A stretch of DNA of 64,000 bases. Origin: Phyllobacterium sp. OV277. Lineage in GTDB: Bacteria; Pseudomonadota; Alphaproteobacteria; Rhizobiales; Rhizobiaceae. Location: the NCBI RefSeq assembly GCF_900104355.1, contig NZ_FNIY01000001.1:496001-560000 (forward strand), in the 5' to 3' direction. How positions within the stretch are numbered: position 1 is the first letter of the stretch; each line of letters opens with the position of its first letter. Below, piece by piece: positions 42,796-51,750 of this stretch. Both the position numbers and the translations under genes were made by a program. The notes under the pieces are model-generated. The model made no database searches and was not told the DNA's origin. It saw only the letters and a list, made by a program, of their open reading frames with translations.

Positions 42796-43578
42796 TTAAA
42801 CCTGCAGAATGGAGGAAACGAGAAGCTGGGTGTATGGCGCCTGTGGGTCATCAAGCACCCGATCAGTCAGACCTGTCTCGACAATATGGCCATCCTTCAT
42901 CACCATCATTCGGTGTGAAAGCAGCCGTGCCACGGCGAGATCGTGGGTGACCACAATTGCCGCGAGCCCAAGATCACTCACCAAACCGCGCAAAAGATCA
43001 AGCAGACGCGCCTGCACGGAAACATCGAGGCCACCGGTTGGTTCATCCATGAACACAAGCCGGGGGTTGGTCACGAGATTGCGTGCAATCTGCAGACGCT
43101 GGCGCATGCCGCCGGAAAAGGCGCGCGGCTGGTCATCGATACGGTCAGAGGCAATTTCCACCCGGCCAAGCCAGTCGGTCGCCGTGGCGCGGATATTGCC
43201 ATAGTGCCGGTCACCGATAGCCATCAACCGTTCGCCGACGTTTGCACCGGCAGAAACAGTCATGCGCAGGCCATCCGCCGGGTTCTGGTGCACAAAGCCC
43301 CAGTCCGTGCGCATGAGGAACCGGCGTTCCGCCTCACTCAAACGGTAGAGATCGCGGAACTGGCCATCGCGCATGCGGTATTCCACCGAGCCTGCCGACG
43401 GGGCGAGCCGTGTGGCAAGGCAATTGAGCAGGGTCGTCTTGCCGGAACCGGATTCACCGACAATCGCCAGCACTTCACCCGGCCACAGCTCGAACGAGAC
43501 ATTCTGGCAGCCAATGCGGCTTCCGTAAAATTTTGACAGGTCCTTGACCTTTAAAAGGGGTGTGTCGCTCATATTCAT
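42796..43578 (-). CDS. phnK: C-P lyase complex ABC protein PhnK
   Basis: A 260-residue ABC protein with Walker A VGESGSGKTTLLNC, signature FSGGMRQRLQIARNL and Walker B LVFMDEPTGGLDVSVQ. PhnK binds to the PhnGHIJ core, contacting PhnJ, and its ATPase activity is needed in vivo. ATG 43578 overlaps the phnJ stop in an ATGA, which fixes it over the ATG two codons later. Confidence 0.93.
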   Translation of the reverse strand: MNMSDTPLLKVKDLSKFYGSRIGCQNVSFELWPGEVLAIVGESGSGKTTLLNCLATRLAPSAGSVEYRMRDGQFRDLYRLSEAERRFLMRTDWGFVHQNPADGLRMTVSAGANVGERLMAIGDRHYGNIRATATDWLGRVEIASDRIDDQPRAFSGGMRQRLQIARNLVTNPRLVFMDEPTGGLDVSVQARLLDLLRGLVSDLGLAAIVVTHDLAVARLLSHRMMVMKDGHIVETGLTDRVLDDPQAPYTQLLVSSILQV

Positions 43579-44462
43579 TCTGCTGCCTCCGCAGTCCCGG
43601 CCTCTGGCGCAAGTGCACCGCGATGCCCCTTGGCCTGCCGATCTTCACAAAAATCCGTATCCGAACAGACGAACATGCTGCCGCCCTTGTCATCGAGAAT
43701 GACCTCGTCCAGATAGCTGCCCTTGGCGCCGCACAAGGCACAGGGCTGGGAAAAAGTCTGGATTTCAAAGGGATGATCCTCGAAATCAAGGCTGACCACT
43801 TCCGTGTAGGGCGGGATGGCATAGATGCGCTTCTCGCGCCCTGCCCCGAAAAGCTGCAATGCCGGAGACATATGCATCTTGGGGTTGTCGAATTTTGGCG
43901 TTGGCGACGGGTCCATCACATAACGCCCCTCAACCTTCACCGGATAGGCATAGGTGGTGGCGATATGGCCATGCCGGGCAATGTCCTCGTAAAGCTTGAC
44001 ATGCATCAGGCCGTATTCTTCGAGCGCATGCATCTTGCGCGTTTCGGTCTCGCGCGGCTCCAGAAACCTCAGAGGTTCGGGGATCGGCACCTGATAGACA
44101 AGCGTCTGTCCCGCCTGCAATTGCATTTCCGGGATACGGTGGCGCGTCTGGATGATCGTCGCTTCTGAGGTCTTGGTGGTCACGCGGACATTGGCGACCT
44201 TCTGGAAGAACGCCCGGATCGACACGGCATTGGTGGTGTCATCAGCGCCCTGATCGATCACTTTCAACGTGTCGTCGGGGCCAAGCACCGCTGCCGTCAC
44301 CTGCACACCGCCAGTGCCCCAGCCATAGGGCATGGGCATTTCGCGCGAGGCAAAAGGAACCTGATAGCCGGGAATGGCAATGGCCTTGAGGATAGCGCGG
44401 CGGATCATCCGCTTCGTCTGCTCGTCCAGATAGGCAAAATTGTAGGTCGCTAGATCGGTCAT
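43575..44462 (-). CDS. phnJ: Alpha-D-ribose 1-methylphosphonate 5-phosphate C-P lyase PhnJ
   Basis: PhnJ is the radical SAM enzyme that breaks the carbon-phosphorus bond, releasing a hydrocarbon and ribose 1,2-cyclic phosphate 5-phosphate. The Fe-S motif near residue 240 has spacing CX2CX21CX5C (CALC ... FVCSDTDFC), exactly the PhnJ arrangement, and a Gly-rich QVPFASREMPMPYGWGTGG lies near residue 34. Length (295) is normal. It overlaps phnI and phnK by 4 bases each. Confidence 0.95.
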   Translation of the reverse strand: MTDLATYNFAYLDEQTKRMIRRAILKAIAIPGYQVPFASREMPMPYGWGTGGVQVTAAVLGPDDTLKVIDQGADDTTNAVSIRAFFQKVANVRVTTKTSEATIIQTRHRIPEMQLQAGQTLVYQVPIPEPLRFLEPRETETRKMHALEEYGLMHVKLYEDIARHGHIATTYAYPVKVEGRYVMDPSPTPKFDNPKMHMSPALQLFGAGREKRIYAIPPYTEVVSLDFEDHPFEIQTFSQPCALCGAKGSYLDEVILDDKGGSMFVCSDTDFCEDRQAKGHRGALAPEAGTAEAAE

Positions 44463-45565
44463 TCTGCTGCCTCTTTGGCTTCTTCGCCCGTCTGATGCTT
44501 GCGCTCGTGTTCGGCGCGCATGCGGCGGATAAGATCAAGCTCCGCCTGAAAATCCACGTAGTGCGGCAGTTTCAGGTGCTCGACAAACCCTGTGGATTGC
44601 ACATTGTCGCTGTGGGAAATGACGAATTCCTCGTCCTGCGCCGTAGCGGTGATATCTTCGCCGAGTTCCCTTGCCCGCAAAGCGCGATCACACAGAGCCA
44701 TGGACATGGCCTTGCGCTCACTCTGGCCGAAAACAAGACCATAGCCGCGCGTAAACTGCGGCGGCTGCTTTGCGGAGCCCTTGAACTGGTTGACCATCTG
44801 GCATTCGGTGACGCGGATGGTGCCGAGCGTCAGCGGGAAATCGAGTTCCGCCACTTCAAGCTCAATGTCCACTTCACCAATGCGGATTTCACCAGCAAAA
44901 GGGTGACTGCGGGCATAACCGCGCTGGGTCGAATAGGCCAATCCGAGCAGAAAGCCTTCATCACCGCGCGCCAGTGCCTGCAAGCGCAAATCCCGTTCCA
45001 GCGGAAAAGTCAGCGGCTCACGAGTCAAATCGCCGGCAACCGAACCTTCCGGCATTTCGCCATCTTCCTCGATCATGCCGTCATGGCCGAGAATGTCAGT
45101 CACACGCGGGGTAAATGCTTCCGGCTCGTCACGCTGTTCGGGCGCGTCAACCGGGCCATCCTCCGCCAATTCCGGATCAAGCAGACGATGGGTGTAGTCG
45201 AACGTCGGTCCCAGCAACTGGCCACCCGGCAAATCCTTGAACGCTGCTGAAATGCGCCGTTCAATCTGCATCTTTGATGTTTCCAGCGCTGTCGAATAAC
45301 CGAAACGCTGTAGGGTCGTCCGGTAGGCGCGCACCAGAAAGATCGCCTCGATCAGATCGCCCCGCGCCTGCTTGATGGCAAGTGCGGCAAGTTCCGGATC
45401 ATAGAGCGAGCCTTCGGCCATCACCCGGTCAACGGCCAGCGACATCTGCTCGACAATCTGGTTCAGTTCAATCGCAGGAACGTCCCGGTCGCCGCGACGG
45501 CGGTCGGCGAGAAGCTTGTGCGCATTGCGGATGGCGGCTTCACCGCCTTTGACTGCAACATACAT
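44459..45565 (-). CDS. phnI: C-P lyase core subunit PhnI
   Basis: A 368-residue protein starting MYVAVKGGEAAIRNAHKLL, the strongly conserved PhnI N-terminus. PhnI is the nucleosidase partner that, with PhnG, H and L, replaces the purine of ATP/GTP by the phosphonate. GYSTALETSKMQIERRISAAFKDLPGGQ and VDFQAELDLIRRMR are family blocks. Three bases separate it from phnH. Confidence 0.95.
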   Translation of the reverse strand: MYVAVKGGEAAIRNAHKLLADRRRGDRDVPAIELNQIVEQMSLAVDRVMAEGSLYDPELAALAIKQARGDLIEAIFLVRAYRTTLQRFGYSTALETSKMQIERRISAAFKDLPGGQLLGPTFDYTHRLLDPELAEDGPVDAPEQRDEPEAFTPRVTDILGHDGMIEEDGEMPEGSVAGDLTREPLTFPLERDLRLQALARGDEGFLLGLAYSTQRGYARSHPFAGEIRIGEVDIELEVAELDFPLTLGTIRVTECQMVNQFKGSAKQPPQFTRGYGLVFGQSERKAMSMALCDRALRARELGEDITATAQDEEFVISHSDNVQSTGFVEHLKLPHYVDFQAELDLIRRMRAEHERKHQTGEEAKEAAE

Positions 45566-45568
45566 GGC

Positions 45569-46180
45569 TCAAGCCTCCGTTTTCGTAATGCGGGTGGTGC
45601 GGGGCAAGGCTGCAAGCGCGCCCTTTGCGGCGAACACCAGATCAACACCGCGTGGGAAAGCCGCACGATTGGCAGCCCATTGGTCCCGGAACATTCTCGG
45701 CAGATGGCTTGGAGAGAAGGACTGTGTTTCCTTGATCCCCGGCCCTTCGAGCGTCAGGACATCCGCCCCATCGAAACTGTCGATCTGCAGGATCAGCGTG
45801 GTCGAACGATCAGGATATTCAGCCGTTCCCCGGCAAAAAGATTCCAGCGACGGCATCGCGTTGACATCGCTGATCAGGGCAAAATCCGCTTCCGCCGTAT
45901 CGCCAGTCAGTTCGAGGCCCGTGTGGAATTTGAGCCAACCGACAGCGGCGGCAGAACCCGATATGGCGCGATCACACCACACCGTTGCATCATGATCGAA
46001 CAGCGTCGCGGCAATGGATGCTGCGAGCGGCGTCAATGGCGCTGGCGGCGTGGTGAGATCGCTCACATCAACGATGCGTCCGGGATTGGCCATGGCATCC
46101 ATCAGCGCACGGAAAACATTTTGGGCATTCAGCACGCTATCGCTGAAACCGCCTTCAAAGACCTGTGTTTCAACACGCAT
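45569..46180 (-). CDS. phnH: C-P lyase core subunit PhnH
   Basis: A 203-residue protein with the family pattern FRALMDAMANPGRIVDVSDL near residue 24 and FPRGVDLVFAAKGALAALPRTTRI at the end. PhnH is a PLP-transferase-like fold without PLP and is part of the G2H2I2J2 core. It overlaps phnG by one base (TGATG). Confidence 0.93.
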   Translation of the reverse strand: MRVETQVFEGGFSDSVLNAQNVFRALMDAMANPGRIVDVSDLTTPPAPLTPLAASIAATLFDHDATVWCDRAISGSAAAVGWLKFHTGLELTGDTAEADFALISDVNAMPSLESFCRGTAEYPDRSTTLILQIDSFDGADVLTLEGPGIKETQSFSPSHLPRMFRDQWAANRAAFPRGVDLVFAAKGALAALPRTTRITKTEA

Positions 46181-46668
46181 CAGTCATCACCCCGTACCAT
46201 TGTGAAAAAGTCGACTTTCGTCGCAGCCGTCTGCGCATGCTTCAGCGCGCGCTGCTGCTCAAGGCGTTCGGCGATGGGTGCAAGCACCGCCTTCTCCACC
46301 GCATCACGGCAATCCGGCTGCTGCCACAATGCGTCGAACACAGCGGCAAGACGTACCTTTTCCCGGTGGCGACCAAGCGCATAGGCATGCCCGACGGCAC
46401 CATTGCCGAGCCGCACCGTGGCGCGGGTTACGGTCGCCTCACCCAGATTGAACGGAGCGCCACCGCCGCCGATACGGCCACGCAACATCACGAGGCCGGT
46501 TTCCGGACCGCGCAGAGTTTCCACATCGGGCTTGTCACCCCACCCAGCCCAGAAGGCCGCTATTTCGGGCGCTGTCGCCTGCGCCAGCAAGGCCATGGCG
46601 GCCTTGCGCTCCAGATCCGGCACATTGCCGGTTTCCGTGGACTGATTATTTTCTTTGATCATTGACAT
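46180..46668 (-). CDS. phnG: C-P lyase core subunit PhnG
   Basis: A 162-residue protein recognisable by RKAAMALLAQATAPEIAAFW, PETGLVMLRGRIGGGGAPFNLGEATVTRATVRL and GHAYALGRHREKVRLAAVFDAL. PhnG belongs to the core complex that attaches phosphonate to ribose triphosphate. It is the first gene of the phn operon, read from the promoter region shared with phnF. The start at ATG 46668 follows GAGCGAG; ATG 46662 is possible. Confidence 0.93.
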   Translation of the reverse strand: MSMIKENNQSTETGNVPDLERKAAMALLAQATAPEIAAFWAGWGDKPDVETLRGPETGLVMLRGRIGGGGAPFNLGEATVTRATVRLGNGAVGHAYALGRHREKVRLAAVFDALWQQPDCRDAVEKAVLAPIAERLEQQRALKHAQTAATKVDFFTMVRGDD

Positions 46669-46679
46669 CTCGCTCAGAT

Positions 46680-46707
46680 TTGTCTATTCATCTATACAAC
46701 TAGACAA
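46680..46707. promoter_or_regulatory. Candidate PhnF operator
   Basis: TTGTCTA (46680-46686) and TAGACAA (46701-46707) form a perfect 7-base inverted repeat with 14 bases between; inside, TCTA-N6-TAGA (46691-46704) is a second palindrome. The site lies between phnG and phnF, 12 bases from phnG, where a GntR-type autoregulator would bind. Confidence 0.5.
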
Positions 46708-46731
46708 TAAACCTACCTATAAATCCCGTCA

Positions 46732-46749
46732 ATGACAGGAGCATGACAA
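46732..46749 (-). promoter_or_regulatory. Pho box upstream of phnG
   Basis: On the minus strand the sequence reads TTGTCATGCTCCTGTCAT, matching the PhoB consensus CTGTCAT-N4-CTGTCAT at 13 of 14 defined positions. It is 63 bases upstream of phnG in the right orientation, implying induction of the phn operon by phosphate starvation. It also touches the phnF translation start. Confidence 0.75.
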
Positions 46750-46752
46750 AAC

Positions 46753-47499
46753 GTGAAAACCGCGCGATTCATCACACGCAATAGTGGTGTTGCCATCTGG
46801 CGGCAGATCGCCGATCAAATCCGTGGTGATATTACGGCGGGCAAAATGCCAAGCGGTGCCAAACTGCCGCCGGAGGTGACGCTGGCCGAGCGTTTCTCGG
46901 TCAATCGCCACACAATTCGCAGCGCCATTGCCGCCCTGACCAAGGAGGGCGTTCTGCGGGCTGAACAGGGTCGCGGCACATTTGTTGCCAACAGCAAGAA
47001 GCTAACTTACCGCATCGGCGAGCGGACGCGGTTTTCCGAGATACTGTCGACTCAGGTGCGCGAGACAAAGGGCATATTGCTCGGTCATCGCATCGAAGAC
47101 CCAACCGAGGATGTGGCGGCAGCGCTTGGCATGGTGGCTGGTCAGGTGATCAGGATGGATGCCATGCATACGGCAGACGGCAACCCCGTTTCCTGCGGCA
47201 CCACCTGGTTTGATGCGGCACGCTTTCCCGATATCGTTGAGGATTATCAGGCCTCCGGTTCAATTACCGCCGCACTCCGCGCTGCCGGTATCGATGACTA
47301 CCTGCGCAAATCAACCGTCATCGCCGCCCGTCACGCCGACGCGGAAGATTTGCGCCATCTGCGCCTGTCGCCCGGCGCTATTGTGCTGATATCAACCGCG
47401 ATCAATGTGGATATGGAGGGCAACCCGATTGAATATACCGTAAGCCGCTTTGCCGCTGATCGTATGGAGATAGCGATTGCCGGGAAATCTGCGGGTTAG
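46753..47499 (+). CDS. phnF: GntR family regulator PhnF
   Basis: A 248-residue regulator with an N-terminal winged helix (AIWRQIADQIRGDITAGKMPSGAKLPPEVTLAERFSVNRHTIRSAIAAL) and a C-terminal UTRA ligand domain of the HutC subfamily. PhnF usually represses phosphonate or phosphate uptake genes. GTG 46753 gives the normal family N-terminus. It is divergent from phnG with a shared operator region. Confidence 0.9.
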   Translation: MKTARFITRNSGVAIWRQIADQIRGDITAGKMPSGAKLPPEVTLAERFSVNRHTIRSAIAALTKEGVLRAEQGRGTFVANSKKLTYRIGERTRFSEILSTQVRETKGILLGHRIEDPTEDVAAALGMVAGQVIRMDAMHTADGNPVSCGTTWFDAARFPDIVEDYQASGSITAALRAAGIDDYLRKSTVIAARHADAEDLRHLRLSPGAIVLISTAINVDMEGNPIEYTVSRFAADRMEIAIAGKSAG

Positions 47500-47523
47500 G
47501 GTCCGTGTTGCAGGACTATTGTG

Positions 47524-47670
47524 CGTGGTTCGACAAGCTCACCATGAGGGAGAGAGGTGCTGTAACGCTAATCACCAACGTTGCAGATCAAAAAGGTTGC
47601 AGATCAAAGGTTGCAGAGTTTAGCTCCCTTTCATCACCCCTCTCCCTCATGGTGAGCTTGTCGAACCACG
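47524..47670. repeat. Composite palindromic element, copy D
   Basis: Perfect 28-base arms (47524-47551 and 47643-47670) contain the same GGTTCGACAAGCTCACC core as the copies near 5 kb. The interior is diverged and carries short GTTGCAGATCAAA repeats. It lies between phnF and the convergent ParB-like gene. A free CGAACCACAAACCACGCG tail follows. Confidence 0.8.
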
Positions 47671-47703
47671 AACCACAAACCACGCGAATGCAATCCCATT
47701 GTC

Positions 47704-48336
47704 CTAATCAATAACCGACCCGCACCAGCCCGGCAGATAACCCGCATCATCGCCCTTGGCTTCCTTCAACGCACGGTTGAGCGCGGTTTCAAAATCCGTT
47801 TCAACACTCTTGCGGTTCATCCTGCGCCGCAGGAAATCCGCCCAGAGAAACTCGCTGAATGGTGTTGTGTCCTTGGCAAAGCCACCGGCGCGGCGCAATT
47901 CGCCCGCCAGACTGCGGAACGGATCATCGGCAAGGTCCTTGATCGCTTTCGGGATTGCCCCATAGTCGCGCCGCTTGCCTTCTTCATCAAAGGGATGCAT
48001 CCAGCCGCGATTGTCGAGAACGACCATAAACGCATCCTTGTCGAGCGAAGAAAGATCGCTGATGACAGTCACCAGAATGTGCTTCACACCCTCTTCATAG
48101 AGCGCACGGGCAAGATGGTGATGATCGATCACATAGTTGCGCCGGTTAGGACCCAGCACCACGGGGATCATGTGTTCGCCGAGAAATTTTCCGCCCTTCT
48201 CGCCCTTTTGCTGACGCCATTTCTTGCGCTTCTCGTCCACTTCACGCATGCCGACCGTTATCTGCGTTGGCCGCAGATCCTTGATCGCAACCGGCGTTAC
48301 AATGGGTTCTCTTGCTCCGGATATCTGCATCGTCAT
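47704..48336 (-). CDS. ParB-like nuclease domain protein
   Basis: A 210-residue protein of the ParBc_2-type family. PVAIKDLRPTQITVGMREVDEKRKKW resembles the ParB N-terminal region and YVIDHHHLARALYEEGVKHILVTVISDLS the His-rich motif found in these proteins. It lacks a helix-turn-helix domain, so it is not a partition protein. The function is unknown. Its ATG overlaps the SulP stop by 4 bases, so it is translated with a membrane anion transporter. Confidence 0.85.
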   Translation of the reverse strand: MTMQISGAREPIVTPVAIKDLRPTQITVGMREVDEKRKKWRQQKGEKGGKFLGEHMIPVVLGPNRRNYVIDHHHLARALYEEGVKHILVTVISDLSSLDKDAFMVVLDNRGWMHPFDEEGKRRDYGAIPKAIKDLADDPFRSLAGELRRAGGFAKDTTPFSEFLWADFLRRRMNRKSVETDFETALNRALKEAKGDDAGYLPGWCGSVID

Positions 48337-50042
48337 TCCTCCGCGCTGGGCGCCAGTTTCCTGATCGCATCGTCGACACTATGAAATATATGATCCGATC
48401 CGATCAGAGAGATGAGCCCAAACCGTGACAGGGCGTCTTGCGCACGCACGGATTCCAGCCGCGCAATGGCAAATTTTACACCAGATGTCTGGCAGTAACT
48501 GATCACATCGGCGAGAGCCTGTGACGCGGTGTAGTCGATCTCGATAATGCTGCTGGCCTCAAGCACAACCAGATTAAGCTCGGTCCGGTTGGCATCGATG
48601 GTCTCACACAGGCCGCGCTTGAAATCATCCGCATTGACAAAGGATAGTGGCGCCTGAAACGCGATAACCAATACGCCGGGTAGCTTTTCACCGCCCTTTG
48701 CTGCGCTGGGCGGCCACCAGATGGAGCTGCCAGGCACCTTTTCAAATTCAATGGGCCGGGCCCGCATCACCGCCCACAAACCATGCAGCAGAGAAAGCCC
48801 AATGCCGATGGTCACACCCGCCTCAATGGGCAATGCGACAATGGCGGCCATGGTGATGAGGATCAGCGCGAATTCGCCTCGCGCCTCGCGGTAAACAGCG
48901 CCAATGGTCTGCCAGCGGATAATCCGCTGCGCCACGAAGAGAAGAATGCCCGCCAACGCCGCATGCGGCACACGCGCCAGCAACTGGCCGCCAAATGCTA
49001 CCAGTGCCAAAACGATCGCCGCTGCAATCAATCCGCTGACCTGCGAACGACCGCCGGTTTCGGCAACAATCGCTGTGCGCGGCGGGCTGGCATTGACAGG
49101 GAATGCACCGAAAAGTCCGGAAAGAATACTGCCTGCCCCTACCCCGATAAAATCGCGGTTCACATCAGGCGCTTCGCCATCTTTCGAGACAAAAGACCGC
49201 GTTGTTGCGGCCGTTTGCACCATCACGACCACCGCGACGAGCAGAGCGAGGGGAAGCAGGTTCCGCAGTTCCTCAAAACCAACCTCCGGTACAGAAATCT
49301 GCGGAAGGCTGTTGGGAAGCGCACCGAGCACCGAAACGCCGCAGCTCTCAAGGTTAAAAAGCACAACCGCGAGGGTTGAAAGAACAAGCCCGAGCAAGGC
49401 ACCGGGTATCCGCGCGTTGATCCGTTCGGAAAGCAACACAATCAGGAACACACCAGCGCCGAGGGCCACGCTGTAGACGTTGATTTGCGGCGCACTGGCA
49501 ATCGTTGCCGATATCCGCTGAAAGACATCTCCCGATTGCGCGGAGATACCCAAAAGCCCCGGCAATTGCGAAATGATAATGTGGACAGAGATACCAGCAA
49601 GAAAACCTGTTGTTACGGGCACCGACAAAAGATCGGCGATCCAGCCAAGCCGGAAAATACCGCTTGCCACCACGATCAGGCCAACAATTAAACCAAGCGC
49701 AGCAGCCAACAGACCAAACTCCGGCGACCCACTGGCAGCAAGCAGCGCCAGACTGCCGGCAAAGATCGGTGTGATGGTAGAATCCGAACCCGCAGACAAA
49801 TGCCGGCTTGCGCCAAAGATGGCAAAAGCCAGCGAACCGGCGATGAAGGCAAAAAAGCCGATCTCAGGCGCAAAACCGCCAAGCCGTGCCGTTGCCATCT
49901 GCTCGGGGATCGCGATAGCCGCCAGCGTAAGACCGGCAATGATATCGCCATTGAGATCAGATGGTTTCCATCCGGCAATGGAACGAAACGGCAGCCAGTT
50001 CCTGCCCCTTGCAATGGTTTGGGAAGCACGCGGCTGTTCCAT
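48333..50042 (-). CDS. SulP family inorganic anion transporter with STAS domain
   Basis: A 569-residue protein with about 11-12 hydrophobic helices, starting GWKPSDLNGDIIAGLTLAAIAIPEQMATARLGG as in SulP/SLC26 proteins, and a C-terminal STAS domain (residues ~445-565; VVLEASSIIEIDYTASQAL). SulP carriers move sulfate, bicarbonate or related anions. ATG 50042 is chosen over TTG 50045. It is upstream of and overlaps the ParB-like gene. Confidence 0.9.
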   Translation of the reverse strand: MEQPRASQTIARGRNWLPFRSIAGWKPSDLNGDIIAGLTLAAIAIPEQMATARLGGFAPEIGFFAFIAGSLAFAIFGASRHLSAGSDSTITPIFAGSLALLAASGSPEFGLLAAALGLIVGLIVVASGIFRLGWIADLLSVPVTTGFLAGISVHIIISQLPGLLGISAQSGDVFQRISATIASAPQINVYSVALGAGVFLIVLLSERINARIPGALLGLVLSTLAVVLFNLESCGVSVLGALPNSLPQISVPEVGFEELRNLLPLALLVAVVVMVQTAATTRSFVSKDGEAPDVNRDFIGVGAGSILSGLFGAFPVNASPPRTAIVAETGGRSQVSGLIAAAIVLALVAFGGQLLARVPHAALAGILLFVAQRIIRWQTIGAVYREARGEFALILITMAAIVALPIEAGVTIGIGLSLLHGLWAVMRARPIEFEKVPGSSIWWPPSAAKGGEKLPGVLVIAFQAPLSFVNADDFKRGLCETIDANRTELNLVVLEASSIIEIDYTASQALADVISYCQTSGVKFAIARLESVRAQDALSRFGLISLIGSDHIFHSVDDAIRKLAPSAEE

Positions 50043-50069
50043 CAAATGCCTCCCAGAGTTTGGCGCAGC

Positions 50070-50687
50070 CTACCACATGGTCTTGGCAGCGCGCGCAGCC
50101 CATTCACTGTCGTAGGTTTCACCGCCCACGCGGTTTTCACTCAATGCCGCCAGCATCTGGCCCGGTGTTGGAAACTCCTTGGGCGAGCGGAATTTCCCGG
50201 CGTTCCAAAGCTCGGATCGGATCAAAGCTCGGGCGCACTGGAAATAGGCTTCCTCGACTTCCATGGTGATGACCGAGCGCGGTGCCTTGCCGTCCATGAT
50301 GAAACTGTCGAGCAACTCCGGGGTCGTATCGATAAACGCGCGACCATTGACGCGGAACGTCGTGTTAATCCCGGGTATCAGGAAGAGCAGCGCCACACGC
50401 GGATCGCGTACAATATTGCGCAGGGAATCGACGCGGTTATTGCCGTGCCGGTCGGGCATCATCAGTGTCCGCTCGTCATGGATACGAATAAAGCCAGCAA
50501 GATCACCGCGCGGCGAGCAATCCAGCCCCTCCGGTCCGCTTGTTGCAAGCGCCACAAAGGGAGAGCCTTCGATCAAGGCCCGGTATTCCGGAATAATGCG
50601 GTTTGTTACCTTGGCGGTCGATGCTTCTGCAATCGCGCCGCCGCCATAAATGACCTCAAGTTCTTCGATTGTCGTAACGCGAGACAA
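50070..50687 (-). CDS. Pyridoxamine 5'-phosphate oxidase-like FMN-binding protein
   Basis: A 205-residue split-barrel flavoprotein of the family TIGR04025. RALIEGSPFVALATSGPEGLDCSPRGDLAGFIRI contains the flavin-site pattern and AYFQCARALIRSELW is a C-terminal family block. The reaction is unknown; relatives reduce or oxidise small molecules with FMN or F420. The start is TTG 50687: AGAAGGAGG lies 5 bases upstream, an unusually strong site that makes the rare codon convincing. Confidence 0.88.
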   Translation of the reverse strand: MSRVTTIEELEVIYGGGAIAEASTAKVTNRIIPEYRALIEGSPFVALATSGPEGLDCSPRGDLAGFIRIHDERTLMMPDRHGNNRVDSLRNIVRDPRVALLFLIPGINTTFRVNGRAFIDTTPELLDSFIMDGKAPRSVITMEVEEAYFQCARALIRSELWNAGKFRSPKEFPTPGQMLAALSENRVGGETYDSEWAARAAKTMW

Positions 50688-50832
50688 CGAAACCTCCTTC
50701 TGGATTGTTCAAATGTCTTTGCCGCCTAACATTGCATGTTTAAGCTATGATGACAGCCCGCATTTTTAGCAAATGACAGCGGCATTGCACTCGTATATCA
50801 GTTCGCGGCAGGCATATGTTTGGGAGGATTTC

Positions 50833-51750
50833 ATGGGCGGGTTTGCAGCCATCGGCGAGTGTATGATCGAACTGTCAGGAGCCAATGGCGACCAGTGGCG
50901 CATGGGCTTTGCCGGTGACACGCTCAACACCAGCTGGTATGTGCGCGCCCTCACCGATCCGGATTTCGCCGTCGATTACGTCACGGCCTTTGGTGACGAT
51001 CCTTTCTCCGTCAAACAGCGGGCATTCCTGAAGGAAAATGGCATCAACACAGCCTATAGCCCTGTCGTTGTCGGTGCCCGCCCCGGCCTTTATGCCATCA
51101 CGCTCACAGGCGTCGAGCGCTCCTTCACCTATTGGCGCAATGACTCGGCGGCACGCCATCTGGGCGATGACCCGTTAGCTCTCGCACATAGTCTGGACAG
51201 CAGAAAAATCATCTACTTTTCCGGTATCACCATGGGCATTCTCAGCCCCAAAAGCCGCCAGAATGTTCTAAACGCCGTCAGTAATGCCCGCAGACAGGGC
51301 ACACTTGTGGCGTTTGACGCGAATTACCGCCCGCGCCTGTGGGAAAACGCCGAAACAGCCAAGCAGGCTCTCATCGATGCCTATCACGTCGCAGACATTG
51401 CCCTTCCGACCTTTCCCGATGAAAACGCGCTGTTTGGCGACACAACACCTGAAGAGACAGCCGCGCGCATCACCACCTATGGCGTGAAGGAAATTGTGGT
51501 GAAGGATGGTACGGAGCCTGCTCTCGTCGTTGCTGATGGTAAGCACGAGCAGGTAGCGGCCGTGCGCGCCAATGCGGTGGATACAACAGGTGCCGGTGAC
51601 AGCTTCAATGGCGGTTACATCGCGTCGCGTCTGGCCGGTCTTGAACCTGTGGCCGCCGCTGCCCGCGCGCACAAGGTTGCGGCGCGGGTTGTCGAGTTCC
51701 ACGGCGCGCTCGCCCCGATGAGCGAAGCACGCAAAGCCTTCACGAACTAA
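50833..51750 (+). CDS. kdgK: Sugar kinase, probably 2-dehydro-3-deoxygluconokinase
   Basis: A 305-residue PfkB-family kinase. The N-terminal GECMIELSG...GDTLNTSWYVRAL and C-terminal VDTTGAGDSFNGGYIASRL (anion hole and catalytic Asp) match KdgK, which phosphorylates 2-keto-3-deoxygluconate. ATG 50833 follows GGGAGGA; the longer frame is rejected. Its stop overlaps the convergent aldose epimerase gene by 4 bases, and a semialdehyde dehydrogenase follows, suggesting sugar-acid metabolism. Confidence 0.8.
   Translation: MGGFAAIGECMIELSGANGDQWRMGFAGDTLNTSWYVRALTDPDFAVDYVTAFGDDPFSVKQRAFLKENGINTAYSPVVVGARPGLYAITLTGVERSFTYWRNDSAARHLGDDPLALAHSLDSRKIIYFSGITMGILSPKSRQNVLNAVSNARRQGTLVAFDANYRPRLWENAETAKQALIDAYHVADIALPTFPDENALFGDTTPEETAARITTYGVKEIVVKDGTEPALVVADGKHEQVAAVRANAVDTTGAGDSFNGGYIASRLAGLEPVAAAARAHKVAARVVEFHGALAPMSEARKAFTN

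Noticed and set aside
42066-42950. Open frame on the plus strand across phnL and phnK
   Set aside because: Antisense to two certain ABC protein genes with no domain of its own.
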